Shown here in pieces: positions 35,300-45,275 of a stretch of DNA of 64,000 nt. The notes beneath the pieces were generated by a model. The model saw nothing but the letters and a program-made list of their open reading frames with translations, was not told the DNA's origin and ran no database searches. The stretch is from Streptomyces griseocarneus (GTDB taxonomy: Bacteria; Actinomycetota; Actinomycetes; Streptomycetales; Streptomycetaceae), in assembly GCF_014655595.1 (NCBI RefSeq), contig NZ_BNBL01000008.1, forward strand, positions 124,001 through 188,000, read 5' to 3'. Every line of letters starts with the position of its first letter. Position 1 is the first letter of the stretch. The position numbers and the translations under genes were made by a program.

Positions 35300-35316
35300 A
35301 CCGGCCGGTGAACCGG
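35289..35316. repeat. 12-bp direct repeat spanning the tsnR stop codon
   Basis: ccggccggtgaa occurs twice in a row (35289-35300, 35301-35312), followed by ccgg. The tsnR TGA lies in the first copy, and the second would supply another TGA. Confidence 0.75.
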
Positions 35317-35322
35317 TCCTTT

Positions 35323-35343
35323 GCCCCTCCCTTCGGGAGGGGC
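35323..35343 (+). terminator. Terminator of tsnR
   Basis: The hairpin gcccctccc-ttcg-ggaggggc, with a stable UUCG tetraloop, lies 24 bp after the tsnR stop. Weak T-rich sequence follows. Confidence 0.8.
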
Positions 35344-35388
35344 ATTCGCCGCTCGGCGGCCCCGCCGGGCTGAACGCCCGGCCGCCGG

Positions 35389-36261
35389 CTAGGCCAGGAC
35401 GTGGTCGAGCCAGTGACGCACCAGGCCGGTGTCGCCGGAGATCCGGATCGTGGGAGCGGTGACGGGGAGCCGTCGCTTGGTCAGGAGCAGCAACTGGTCG
35501 GCCGACGCCCGCACGGTGGCGTCCGGCCGTCCGCTGTCGGGAGCGACGAGGGCGGGACCCGAGGGGGACAGGCGCAGCAGCCACTGTCCGGACCGGTCCG
35601 GGGAGGTGCCGTCGCCCCGGAAGAGGATCAGCTCGCCGGAGCGGCGCAGATCCGCCAGCCGCGGGTTGAGGAACGCCGCGACGCCCGGCTGGCCCATCGA
35701 GGTGAACCAGAAGTTCAGGCTGCTGAGGGCCACATCCGGGTCGAGCCGGGGTTCGGCACCCAGCGCGATGTCGGCGTCGGCACGGTGCACGGCGGCCTCG
35801 AGCGCGCCCCAGGCCGCCCAGAAGCGCGACCGCGGCTCGCCGTAGGTCGTCCAGGCGGGCGCGTCGGGTCCGCCGCCGCGCAGGGCGGCGACGAAGGCGT
35901 CGGCGGAGCTCGTCACGGGCGTGACCAGACGCTCCTCGACGGCCCGTTGGCCGGACGGGGCGTCCAAGTACGCGCGGGCGAGCGCGTCGACGTACTGCGA
36001 CCAGGGCATGGCGGGGTCGAGAGCGCCCTCGGGGATCTCGGGCAGGAAGGCGTGGGGCGCGTGGAATTCGGCGCCCGGGCTCGTGAGGATCCCCGTGGCC
36101 CAGACGAAGGCCGTGTGCACGTGGCCCATGAGGTGGGCCGCGGTCCAGCCGGGGCAGGTATCGATCCGCCCGGCGTAGTCGAGGCGGGCGAGTGCCTCGG
36201 CAAGGTGCCCGGCTTGTTGGGCGATCTCGTCGCACAGGCGGGCATGGCTCGGTTGGTACAC
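35389..36261 (-). CDS. Maleylpyruvate isomerase family mycothiol-dependent enzyme
   Basis: A 290-residue protein of the MDMPI/DinB-like superfamily. The N-terminal domain has CPGWTAAHLMGHVHTAF and WGALEAAVHRADAD, giving the two His and one Glu that bind metal. The C-terminal domain (LRLSPSGPALVAPD, ATVRASADQLLLLTKRRLPVTAPTIRISGD) is the SCP2-like part seen in many actinobacterial members. GTG at 36261 follows GGAGGAG. The family uses mycothiol in isomerase or transferase reactions; substrate cannot be told. It is convergent with tsnR and has no operon partner. Confidence 0.87.
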   Translation of the reverse strand: MYQPSHARLCDEIAQQAGHLAEALARLDYAGRIDTCPGWTAAHLMGHVHTAFVWATGILTSPGAEFHAPHAFLPEIPEGALDPAMPWSQYVDALARAYLDAPSGQRAVEERLVTPVTSSADAFVAALRGGGPDAPAWTTYGEPRSRFWAAWGALEAAVHRADADIALGAEPRLDPDVALSSLNFWFTSMGQPGVAAFLNPRLADLRRSGELILFRGDGTSPDRSGQWLLRLSPSGPALVAPDSGRPDATVRASADQLLLLTKRRLPVTAPTIRISGDTGLVRHWLDHVLA

Positions 36262-36355
36262 GGTGTCTCCTCCGGAACGCGGATCGCACGCCCGCCGCTC
36301 CTTACCTGGGTGTCGGATGTGGTCCCTTTCATCCAAACAAGTGCCGCTGACACCG

Positions 36356-38572
36356 CTATGACACCTCGGTCGAGCCACGCACCACCGAGCCGAGCCAGAG
36401 GCTGTCCCTGGCCCGGGTCATCGCCACGAAGAGCTGGGTGCGGGTGAGTTCCGCGCGCTCGAGGGCGATGTCCTCGTCGCCGGCCGCCGCGCACGCGCGC
36501 GTGGACGTCACGGAGGCCGTCGCGGGGGACGTGACGGAGGACGGGATGGAGGCCAGGACCGGCGCGGGCTCGTGGTCCGGGAGGTAGACGTGCTTGAACT
36601 CCAGGCCCTTCGCCCGCCGGTAGCTGCCCACCTTCACGGCGGCGACCGGCCGGCCGTCGTAGCGTTCGAGGGAGCAGAACGGGATTCCCGCCCGGGCGAG
36701 CAGCCGCTGGTAGTGAGCCGTCTCGCGCCAGGAGCGGCAGAGTACGGCCGAGTCGGGCCAGGAGGCCTCGCCGCGGGCGCGCAGGGCGGCCAGAAGGGCG
36801 CTGTCGTGCCCGGCGGGCGTACCGGAGACGGACCGGGTGACCTCGCCGCCGTGATAGGTGAGGTCGACGTCGCGCAGACCCGCGAGGCGGGTGCCGTCGA
36901 TGTCGTCGAAGGCGTCGTCCGCCACGACCGCGAGGGCGGCGTCGAGGATCCGCTTGGCGTTGCGGTAGTTGGTCCGCAGCACCTGTCCACGGTCCCCGCG
37001 CACGTCGATGCCGGCGTCCGAGAGCCGGAAGCCGCCCGGGTAGACGGCCTGTTGGCCGTCGCCCACCAGCAGCAGGCCGTTGGGGGCGTCCCCGACGAGC
37101 GCGTGCAGCAGGCGCACCCCGACGAGCGTGAGGTCCTGCACCTCGTCGGCGATCACCGCCGCGTACGGGGAGCGGCCGGGCCGGGCGCGGGCCTCGGCGA
37201 GGGCGAGGCTGAGGATGTCGTTGAAGTCGTGCACGCCGCGCGCGCGGCGGACGCGCTCGTACTCCTCGTACAGCGCCCAGACCGCCTCGCGGTGCGGCCG
37301 GCGCAGGGCGGCCCGGCGCCGCTGGCGCCGCAGCGTCGCGTATTCCTCGAAACCCGTGATGCCGCGCCCCTTTATGACGCAGTCGATCTCCTCGTGCCAA
37401 TAGCGCGGGCACGGGTCGAGGGCGGCCAGGACGCTGGGCCGGCCGCACCGCACCCAGGCCCTGCTGAAGGCGTCCTCCGCCCGGCCGCCGTGCAGCCGGT
37501 GCGGGATTCCGCGCTCGGCGAGGAATTTCCGCGCCCAGGAATGCAGGCTGCGGAATTCCACCCGGTCGACGACGGCCGGGGACATCGTCCGCAGAAACGT
37601 GCTCTGGACGCGCGGGAGATTGCTGGCGAAGGTGACGTACAGAATGCGCCCGTTCGTGCGCTGGGCGAGATGGGCGGCGCGGTGCAGCGCCACGACGGTC
37701 TTGCCGGTGCCCGCCGGGCCGCTGACGCGCGCGGGGCCCGACCAGTTGCGCCGCACGAGGGCGACCTGGTCGGGGTGCAGGAAGGTCATCCACTGCTCGA
37801 CGGGGCCACGGCGTGCGGCGTCCATGGCGGCGTCGCGCAGGCTCACGATGTCGAAGAGGGCGTTGTCGGCGGTGGACTCACCGGAGATGTCGTCGGAGGG
37901 GCCGTCAGAAGCGCCGTCGGATGCGCCGTCGGGGGCCGGGCCGCCGGGGCCGGCGGACGGCAAGGATGGCTCCTCGGGTACGTACGAGCCCTCGTACGCC
38001 GGGAACACCACCTCCAGGTGGTCGGCGATCGCACGCACCATGGCCGCTCCCAGCCGGGTGCGCTCGGCCAGCAGGGCGGGGCCCACCTCCCGCTCGCCCA
38101 GCAGCCGTACGCGGTCGAGCGTGCCGTCGAAGGAGCGGCCCGCGAAGACCATCAGCGGCTGGACCGCCACGGGCGACAGGCCCAGGGATGCCAGCGCCAC
38201 CTCTGCCACCCGCGTCACGGCCAGGAGCTTGCCGATCTCGCCGTCGCGCCGCTGGCGCCCGGCGGTGAGATGGCCGTCGGCGGCACCGGGAGCCGCCCGC
38301 CAGTTCTTGACGTCGATGACGAAGACCCCGCCGGGCCCCACCAGCAACATGTCGACGTTGGCCGAGCGCGTCCCCGGCCACCGCCGGTCCACCAGCAGGC
38401 GCCAGCCGCGCCGGGTGAGCATCAGCAGCTGGGCCGCGACCTTGCGCTCACCCTCGCTCGCCGCCTCCCACCGCCGGGCCTCCCGCTGCGCGGCCCGCAG
38501 CTGCTCGCGCAGCTCGCGCTCGTGTCGCCGGGCTTCCTGAGCCCTGTTCGATGCCGAACCACCAGCCCCCAT
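36356..38572 (-). CDS. NERD-domain nuclease fused to SF1 (UvrD/Rep-like) helicase
   Basis: A 738-residue protein. A coiled N terminus precedes a NERD nuclease-related domain (NVDMLLVGPGGVFVIDVKNW, with Asp and the Asp-x-Lys of the nuclease fold, about residues 73-95). It is then an SF1 helicase: VSGPAGTGKTVVALHRAAHLA (motif I), LYVTFASNLP (Ia), VIADEVQDLT (II), LLVGDGQQAVYPGGF (III), LRTNYRN (IV), and VGSYRRAKGLEFKHVYLP plus LFVAMTRARDSLWLG (V/VI). The ATG at 38572 has GAGGGGGG upstream. It is divergent from the repeat-interrupted gene at 38711. DNA repair and anti-phage defence are both possible; NERD-helicases occur in each. Confidence 0.9.
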   Translation of the reverse strand: MGAGGSASNRAQEARRHERELREQLRAAQREARRWEAASEGERKVAAQLLMLTRRGWRLLVDRRWPGTRSANVDMLLVGPGGVFVIDVKNWRAAPGAADGHLTAGRQRRDGEIGKLLAVTRVAEVALASLGLSPVAVQPLMVFAGRSFDGTLDRVRLLGEREVGPALLAERTRLGAAMVRAIADHLEVVFPAYEGSYVPEEPSLPSAGPGGPAPDGASDGASDGPSDDISGESTADNALFDIVSLRDAAMDAARRGPVEQWMTFLHPDQVALVRRNWSGPARVSGPAGTGKTVVALHRAAHLAQRTNGRILYVTFASNLPRVQSTFLRTMSPAVVDRVEFRSLHSWARKFLAERGIPHRLHGGRAEDAFSRAWVRCGRPSVLAALDPCPRYWHEEIDCVIKGRGITGFEEYATLRRQRRRAALRRPHREAVWALYEEYERVRRARGVHDFNDILSLALAEARARPGRSPYAAVIADEVQDLTLVGVRLLHALVGDAPNGLLLVGDGQQAVYPGGFRLSDAGIDVRGDRGQVLRTNYRNAKRILDAALAVVADDAFDDIDGTRLAGLRDVDLTYHGGEVTRSVSGTPAGHDSALLAALRARGEASWPDSAVLCRSWRETAHYQRLLARAGIPFCSLERYDGRPVAAVKVGSYRRAKGLEFKHVYLPDHEPAPVLASIPSSVTSPATASVTSTRACAAAGDEDIALERAELTRTQLFVAMTRARDSLWLGSVVRGSTEVS

Positions 38573-38710
38573 GTCCGCCCCCCTCGTCTACACACTCCCC
38601 CACGAACTTGCATATATACACAAAGTAATGATCGAACAGCTCAACGCCACCACCGGAGAGGCGGCCGGTATCGTCTGCGGGGACGGAGCGGGCGAGATCA
38701 AGGAGCGGCG
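38573..38710. promoter_or_regulatory. Divergent promoter region of the NERD-helicase and the repeat-interrupted gene
   Basis: A 138-bp gap. It contains an AT-rich stretch (cttgcatatatacacaaagtaatgatc, about 38605-38632), striking in this genome, that probably holds the core promoters. AAGGAG at 38700-38705 is the ribosome binding site of the GTG at 38711. Confidence 0.65.
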
Positions 38711-40475
<1,765 letters not shown>

Positions 40476-40477
40476 CC

Positions 40478-42592
40478 TCAGCCGCCCAGCCGTTCCCGCG
40501 CCGTGCGCGCCGACGGGCTGCCCACTCGCGCGTACAGCTCCGCCGCCGTCCGCCAGTCCGCCTCGGCGGCCTCCCGCTCGCCGCGACCGGCCGCGACGTC
40601 GCCCCGCAGCAGCAGGATCCCGGCCTGCTCCTCCGGGGCGCCGCACGTCCGCATCAGCCCGGCCGCCTCGTCCAGCGGGGCGACCGCCTCGTCGGACCGA
40701 TCGGCACGCACGCGTGCACGCGCGTAGTGCCACAGCGCCTTGGCCTCGTTGAAGGGATCCGGTAGCGCCGCGAAGAGCTGGCGGGCGCGCAGCAGCAGGC
40801 CCGCCGCCTCCTCGTGGCGGCGCTCGGCGCTGCGCGCCCGCCCGAGGTGCAGGGTCAGCAGGGCCCGGCCCCGCGGGTGGTCGATGCCGTCCAGCGCCTC
40901 CACCGCGCGCGCGAAGTGCCCGGCGGCCGCGGCGGGATCGTCCGCGGCCAGCGCCAGCAGCCCCAGCCCCTCCAGCGCGGACGACACGGTACGCGCGTGC
41001 CCGGCGGCCGAGGCCAGCCGCAGGGCGTGCCGGTAGTGCTCCGCGGCCCGCCCGTCCCGTGCGTCGGCGCAGGCGAAGGCCAGCTCCAGGTGCGTACGGG
41101 CCACGGCGAGGGGGTCGTCGCACCGCTCGGCCGCGGCCAGGCCCAGCTCGCAGACGGCGATCCAGTCCGCGTGGTACTTGCGCCGGAAGAAGAATCCGCG
41201 CAGGGCCTCGCACAGCTGCCAGGTCTGGGCGTAGCGGTGCGTGGCATGGGCGAGTTCGGCCACGGCCACCACGTTGGCGCGGTCGGCCTCCAGGGCGTCC
41301 AGCGCCTCCTCGGCGTCCCGGAAGTCGTGCCCGGCGCTCTCGGGGCCGGCGCTCTCGGGCCCGGCGCCTTCCGGCCCGGCGAAGAGCGGTCCGTAGCGCC
41401 ACCGGGCGGAGGTGAGCCGCTCGACGGCGGCGGCCCGCCGCAGGTACCAGTCGGTGTACCACCCCGCCGCCGCCTCGTCCTCCGCGCTCGTGGCGGCGGC
41501 CCGCGCGTGGTCGTGGACGAGCCGGTGCATCCGCAGCCGTCCCGTGCCGGCCGGTTCCAGCAGCCCCTCGCGTACGAGCGTCCGGACGTCGGCTTCCGCG
41601 TCGGCGTCCAGTCCGTCGGCCACGTGCCGCACGAGCTCGCGCGAGAACTCGGGCGTCGGGTGCGCGCCCAGGGCCCGGTAGAGCGCGGCCGCCCCCTCCG
41701 GCAGGGAGGCGTGGGCGGCGTCGAAGACCTGGGGGACGGAGAGGTCGTCCGGCACGGCGAGCGCCTCCAGACGGGTGCGGCGGTCGATGAGTTCGCGGGC
41801 GAGTACGGCCGGATCCTCCCCGGAATCGAGGAGTTCACCCGCGCGGGCGCCCGCGATCCGTACGGCCAGGGGCAGCCCGGCGCAGGCGCTCAGGACGTCC
41901 TCCAGGGCCGGCCGGTCCAGGACGTCCGGGCGGCCCGCCACGGCGTGGAAGAGGTCGGCGCCCGCCGCCGCGTCCAGCGCCCGCAGCGGCACCGCCAGGG
42001 TGCGCGGATGCGAGGCCCGCAGGCCGGTGAGCGGGGAGCGGCTGGTGACGACGACCACGCTCTCGGGGTGGCCGGGCAGCAGGGGGCGCACCTGGCCGGC
42101 GGTGACCACGTTGTCGAGGAGGACGAGGGCGGGCGCGTCCGCGGTCAGCGAGCGGTAGTGCGCCGCGAGCTCGTCCGGGCCGGCCGGCCGGTCGTCCTGA
42201 CGGTCGGCCAGTTCCCGTACGAAGCCCTCGAGTACAGCGACCGGGTCACGGGGCCTGAGGGGGCCCTGGGGGCTCATGTCGGCCTGGAGGTGGCCGCCGG
42301 GGAAGTCGGCGGCGAGCTGGTGCAGCCAGCGCAGGGCGGTGGCGGTCTTTCCCATGCCGGGCAGTCCGGTGACCACCACGACCAACGGCGCGGTGCGGCC
42401 GGCCCGTTCGGCGGCCGCTTGCGCGAGGATCTCGAAGACCGGATCGCGGTCGACGAACACCTCCGGTGCGGCGTCCAGCAGCCGCGGTGCCCGCCTCGTG
42501 GGAGCGGTGGAGTGGTAGTGGACGTTCCGCGCCTGCACGACGGTGCCGTGGAACGTGCCGCCCCCGATGGTGTTGTCGTTGCCGTCACCCAT
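40478..42592 (-). CDS. STAND (NB-ARC-like) NTPase with TPR repeats and a short amyloid-like N-terminal motif
   Basis: Signal-transducing NTPase of 704 residues. Residues 8-27 (NTIGGGTFHGTVVQARNVHYH region) look like the short Gly/Val/Gln-rich motifs that precede many actinobacterial NLR-like proteins. The NTPase core has Walker A GLPGMGKTA (76-84), Walker B LVLLDNV, a sensor VVVTSRS and the GLPLAVRIAGA helix. A winged-helix-like part (LVREGLLEPAG, MHRLVHDHAR) follows, and the C-terminal half is TPR. There is no DNA-binding domain, unlike AfsR-type regulators, so an immune or sensor role is more likely. The insert GPESAGPESAG near residue 415 is a small in-frame repeat. Effector partner is unknown. 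Confidence 0.85.
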   Translation of the reverse strand: MGDGNDNTIGGGTFHGTVVQARNVHYHSTAPTRRAPRLLDAAPEVFVDRDPVFEILAQAAAERAGRTAPLVVVVTGLPGMGKTATALRWLHQLAADFPGGHLQADMSPQGPLRPRDPVAVLEGFVRELADRQDDRPAGPDELAAHYRSLTADAPALVLLDNVVTAGQVRPLLPGHPESVVVVTSRSPLTGLRASHPRTLAVPLRALDAAAGADLFHAVAGRPDVLDRPALEDVLSACAGLPLAVRIAGARAGELLDSGEDPAVLARELIDRRTRLEALAVPDDLSVPQVFDAAHASLPEGAAALYRALGAHPTPEFSRELVRHVADGLDADAEADVRTLVREGLLEPAGTGRLRMHRLVHDHARAAATSAEDEAAAGWYTDWYLRRAAAVERLTSARWRYGPLFAGPEGAGPESAGPESAGHDFRDAEEALDALEADRANVVAVAELAHATHRYAQTWQLCEALRGFFFRRKYHADWIAVCELGLAAAERCDDPLAVARTHLELAFACADARDGRAAEHYRHALRLASAAGHARTVSSALEGLGLLALAADDPAAAAGHFARAVEALDGIDHPRGRALLTLHLGRARSAERRHEEAAGLLLRARQLFAALPDPFNEAKALWHYARARVRADRSDEAVAPLDEAAGLMRTCGAPEEQAGILLLRGDVAAGRGEREAAEADWRTAAELYARVGSPSARTARERLGG

Positions 42593-42682
42593 GACGCCCC
42601 AGCCCCCAACTCGCCCGGTCCCACCCGGTTCCGCCCCCTCCGCGGCCGGGAGGAGTGATCCTACGGGCCGGGCGCGGAACGG

Positions 42683-42722
42683 CGTATGGCGCCCGCCGAC
42701 GGAGCGTCGGGGGCGCCATACG
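42683..42722 (-). terminator. Terminator of the chaplin gene
   Basis: Arms cgtatggcgcccgccgac (42683-42700) and gtcgggggcgccatacg (42706-42722) form a long stem with one bulge and a 5-nt loop, between the chaplin stop and the STAND gene. Confidence 0.85.
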
Positions 42723-42784
42723 GGACGGTTCCGGGCCGGGGAGCGTCCCGGAGCCGTGCATCAACCGCGTCGGACGGTCACCGG

Positions 42785-43024
42785 TCAGCTGTTGACGCAG
42801 ACGTTCCCGGAGGCCGCGTTCAGCAGGCCGACGATGTCGATGGAGTTGCCGCAGAGGTTGATCGGGATGTGGATCGGCACCTGGATGACGTTGCCCGAGA
42901 TGACACCGGGAGAACCGGCCGCCACACCCTTGGCTCCGGAGTCGGCGACCGCGCCGCCGGCCACGCCGGCGAGAGTGGCGCCCACGGCGGCGGTGACGAC
43001 TGCTGCCTTGGCGATACGAGACAT
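42785..43024 (-). CDS. Short chaplin (secreted hydrophobic amyloid coat protein)
   Basis: A 79-residue precursor. After the signal peptide (IAKAAVVTAAVGATLAGVAGGAVA) the mature part of about 50 residues is one chaplin domain: SGAKGVAAGSPGVISGN, VIQVPIHIPINLCGN, then SIDIVGLLNAASGNVCVNS. The two Cys that form the intramolecular disulphide are present (58 and 76), so this is not the Cys-less ChpE type. It lacks a sorting signal and would need long chaplins for anchoring. Chaplins lower surface tension and coat aerial hyphae. The ATG at 43024 has AAGGTG upstream. Closest to ChpD/F/G/H types; the exact orthologue is not determinable. Confidence 0.95.
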   Translation of the reverse strand: MSRIAKAAVVTAAVGATLAGVAGGAVADSGAKGVAAGSPGVISGNVIQVPIHIPINLCGNSIDIVGLLNAASGNVCVNS

Positions 43025-43205
43025 GGGGAGACACCTTTGCTTGGTCGTACGGGACGAGCACCCGGTCGGTGACGGCCGGGAGCCCGGATCAACGTTTGGG
43101 GGTCGCAAAGGTTTCGTTCATGAAGCGTCCGGGTGATACCGATGCGCACCGATGAACAGAAATGGGGGTTTCCGCACCGGCTCCCGGGCTGGCAGGGTTC
43201 CTTCC

Positions 43206-43925
43206 GTGAATCACGGTGAGATGTCCCGGGCCGCCTCACGGCCGGCGGAACTGATCGGCGCACTGCTCCCGGCGGCGGTCGAGTCCGTCGAGTCCTTCCA
43301 CGACCCGGTGGACCTTCCGGCGCTCTTCCCCGAGGAGGAGGCGCTGTTGGCCAAGGCGGTGGACAAGCGGCGCAGGGAGTTCACGACGGTACGGGCCTGC
43401 GCCCGCACCGCACTGGGGAGGCTGGGCCACGCCCCCTCCCCCATCCTGCCCGGACAGCGCGGCGCGCCCCGGTGGCCGACGGGGGTCATCGGCAGCATGA
43501 CGCACTGCGAGGGCTACCGCGCGGCGGCGGTCGCGCACGCCCGCGACGTGATGACCATAGGACTGGACGCGGAACCCCACGAGCCCCTGCCCAACGCCGG
43601 GGTGCGCGCGCTGGTCACGCGCCCCGAGGAGCGGGAGCAGCTGGCGCGGCTGGCCGCCCGGCAGCCCGGCGTGTGCTGGGACCGGCTGGTGTTCAGCGCC
43701 AAGGAGAGCGTCTACAAGGCGTGGTTCCCGCTCACCGGCCTCTGGCTCGACTTCGAGGACGCCGTGGTGGAGGTGGACCCCGGGGCGGAGACCTTCACGG
43801 CCCGGCTGCTCGACCCGGCGCCGCTGCTGGCGGCGACCGGGAACCGGCTGGCGGGCTTCAGCGGCCGCTGGCGGGTGCGCGACGGCCTGATCGTGACGGC
43901 CATCGCCGTGCCCGCGACGGCCTGA
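43206..43925 (+). CDS. 4'-phosphopantetheinyl transferase (Sfp/EntD superfamily)
   Basis: Activates carrier proteins of polyketide and peptide synthetases by attaching the CoA-derived arm; about 239 residues. Landmarks are ALFPEEEALLAKAVDKRRREFTTVRACAR, GVIGSMTHCEGYRAAAVA, the metal-binding TIGLDAEPHEPLP and FSAKESVYKAWFPLTG. This is the Svp-like, EntD-type subgroup common in Streptomyces. GTG at 43206 (preceded by cagggtt) and ATG at 43221 are both possible starts. No synthetase gene is in the window. The 3' end is altered by a 35-bp duplication that supplies the stop codon. Confidence 0.93.
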   Translation: MNHGEMSRAASRPAELIGALLPAAVESVESFHDPVDLPALFPEEEALLAKAVDKRRREFTTVRACARTALGRLGHAPSPILPGQRGAPRWPTGVIGSMTHCEGYRAAAVAHARDVMTIGLDAEPHEPLPNAGVRALVTRPEEREQLARLAARQPGVCWDRLVFSAKESVYKAWFPLTGLWLDFEDAVVEVDPGAETFTARLLDPAPLLAATGNRLAGFSGRWRVRDGLIVTAIAVPATA

Positions 43926-43947
43926 TCGTGACGCCCCGGCCGTGACA
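43878..43947. repeat. 35-bp tandem duplication at the 3' end of the phosphopantetheinyl transferase gene
   Basis: The first 21 bases, cgcgacggcctgatcgtgac plus g, recur exactly 35 bp later at 43913. The rest of the second unit has diverged. As 35 is not a multiple of three, the second copy is read in another frame and gives the TGA that ends the gene. Confidence 0.85.
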
Positions 43948-44030
43948 CCCGGCGCCCCCTGGAAGGACACCTGGCGCCCCTGCCGGTAGGACGCCTGGCG
44001 CCCCCGCCGGGAGGGACGCCGGGCGTCGTG
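43942..44030. repeat. Degenerate 24-bp tandem repeat
   Basis: Units ggacacctggcgcccctgcc... (43965) and ggacgcctggcgcccccgcc... (43989) are 24 bp each, flanked by weaker copies on both sides. The array fills the gap between two convergent genes and can form GC-rich hairpins. Confidence 0.7.
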
Positions 44031-44043
44031 CCGCTGCCGGCGC

Positions 44044-45012
44044 TCACCCCTCCTGCGACGCGACCCGGTCGGCGAACGCGGCCAGCTCCTCGCCCCAGCC
44101 GGCGGCCAGCGACAGCGACTCCGCGGTGCGGCAGGCGCGCTCGACGAGCTCCTGGATGAGCTCCTCGGCCACGTCGTGCTCCTCCGGCTCCAGCAGGATC
44201 TCCCGCAGCAGCTGCGCGTCCCACGCGTACTCCGGGCCGCCGTCGAGGAACCCCCGCAGCCGCCACGCGGCGTGCAGCGGCCGGGCGTACGCCTCGTAGG
44301 GGCCGTCGAGGTCCGGCCGCCCGGCGAGCGCCGCGCCCAGCCGCAGTGGGTGGCGCAGGGCGTACCACCCGGCGGTGCAGCCCAGGTCGCAGCCGGTCAC
44401 GCAGCGCCCGGGCCAGGGGTCGTCGAGGTATTCGGCGGTCATGGCGTGGTGGCTGTAGGAGCCGATCGCCCGTTCCGTGCGCAGCTCGTCCCAGATCCGC
44501 CGGGCCTCGGCGGGCAGCGGGGCCATGAGGCGGTCGGCGTGGGCGAGGGCGAGGTCCCCGGCGAGGGTGGCGGTGGACTCCCCGAAGCGCCGGGCCTCGC
44601 CCGCCCAGCCGCCGCGCTCGTGTTCGGCGGCGCGGCTGACGTGGAGGGTGGGCATGCCCCGGCGCAGGGCGGCGTTGTCGCGGACGTCGCTCCGTATGAG
44701 GGTGCAGGTGTCCAGGAGTTCGAGAGCCGCCGCCGCGTCGACGGCCCAGGAGGCGTCCGGGTCGCCGCCGGCCGCGAGGTAGCCGGTGAGGAAGACCAGG
44801 GGGCGGGCCCGGTCCCCGCCCGCCGCCACGAATTCCGCGAGGGACTCGACGAGTCCGGCACCGCGCGCGTCCGCGGTGCGCCAGCGGTGGTGCTCCTCGT
44901 CGAGGACGGTGCGCAGCCGTTCCTCGACCCGGTCGAGCATTCTCGCCCGTTGGAGCCGGGGCGACACCGTACGAGGCGCCACCGGTTGGGGCGGCTGGGG
45001 TTGCTTCGTCAT
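44044..45012 (-). CDS. Polyprenyl-synthase-like protein lacking normal Asp-rich motifs
   Basis: About 322 residues with the trans-prenyltransferase fold: RPLVFLTGYLAAGG, LLDTCTLIRSDVRDNAALRRGMPTLH, GCTAGWYALRHPLRLGAALAG. In active enzymes the first motif is DDxxD (here SDVRD) and the second DDxxD lies in the helix where this protein has WRLRGFLDGG. Both metal sites are thus eroded, so it is probably not a standard geranylgeranyl synthase; it may be a regulatory subunit or have gained another activity. The ATG at 45012 has GGAG upstream. It is divergent from a styrene/indole-type monooxygenase, which suggests an indole-terpenoid or related pathway, without proof. Confidence 0.78.
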   Translation of the reverse strand: MTKQPQPPQPVAPRTVSPRLQRARMLDRVEERLRTVLDEEHHRWRTADARGAGLVESLAEFVAAGGDRARPLVFLTGYLAAGGDPDASWAVDAAAALELLDTCTLIRSDVRDNAALRRGMPTLHVSRAAEHERGGWAGEARRFGESTATLAGDLALAHADRLMAPLPAEARRIWDELRTERAIGSYSHHAMTAEYLDDPWPGRCVTGCDLGCTAGWYALRHPLRLGAALAGRPDLDGPYEAYARPLHAAWRLRGFLDGGPEYAWDAQLLREILLEPEEHDVAEELIQELVERACRTAESLSLAAGWGEELAAFADRVASQEG

Positions 45013-45275
45013 CGTGTATCTCCATGGATCGGCTGCGGCCTTCACCGACCCCGACGGGCGGGTGGCTCCGTTCTCGACGGTTCTCGGAAGCGGAAGACGG
45101 CGGAAGGTGACCGGCCAGACGACTACCCCGGCACAGCGCGCCGAAAGCGCCGGTTTCCTGCCATCCCCGGAACCGGGGTGACGGTTGGGGCACCACTCGC
45201 GTGCCGTCTGTACAGCGTGCGCCGTGGACGGTTACATCGGGGGCGAGCCACGGGATCCGGTTTTCGGAGGCAACC
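45013..45275. promoter_or_regulatory. Divergent promoter region of the prenyl-synthase-like gene and the monooxygenase
   Basis: About 263 bp between divergent starts. No clear ORF or strong palindrome is seen. CGGAGG at 45265-45270 is the ribosome binding site of the monooxygenase. Confidence 0.45.
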
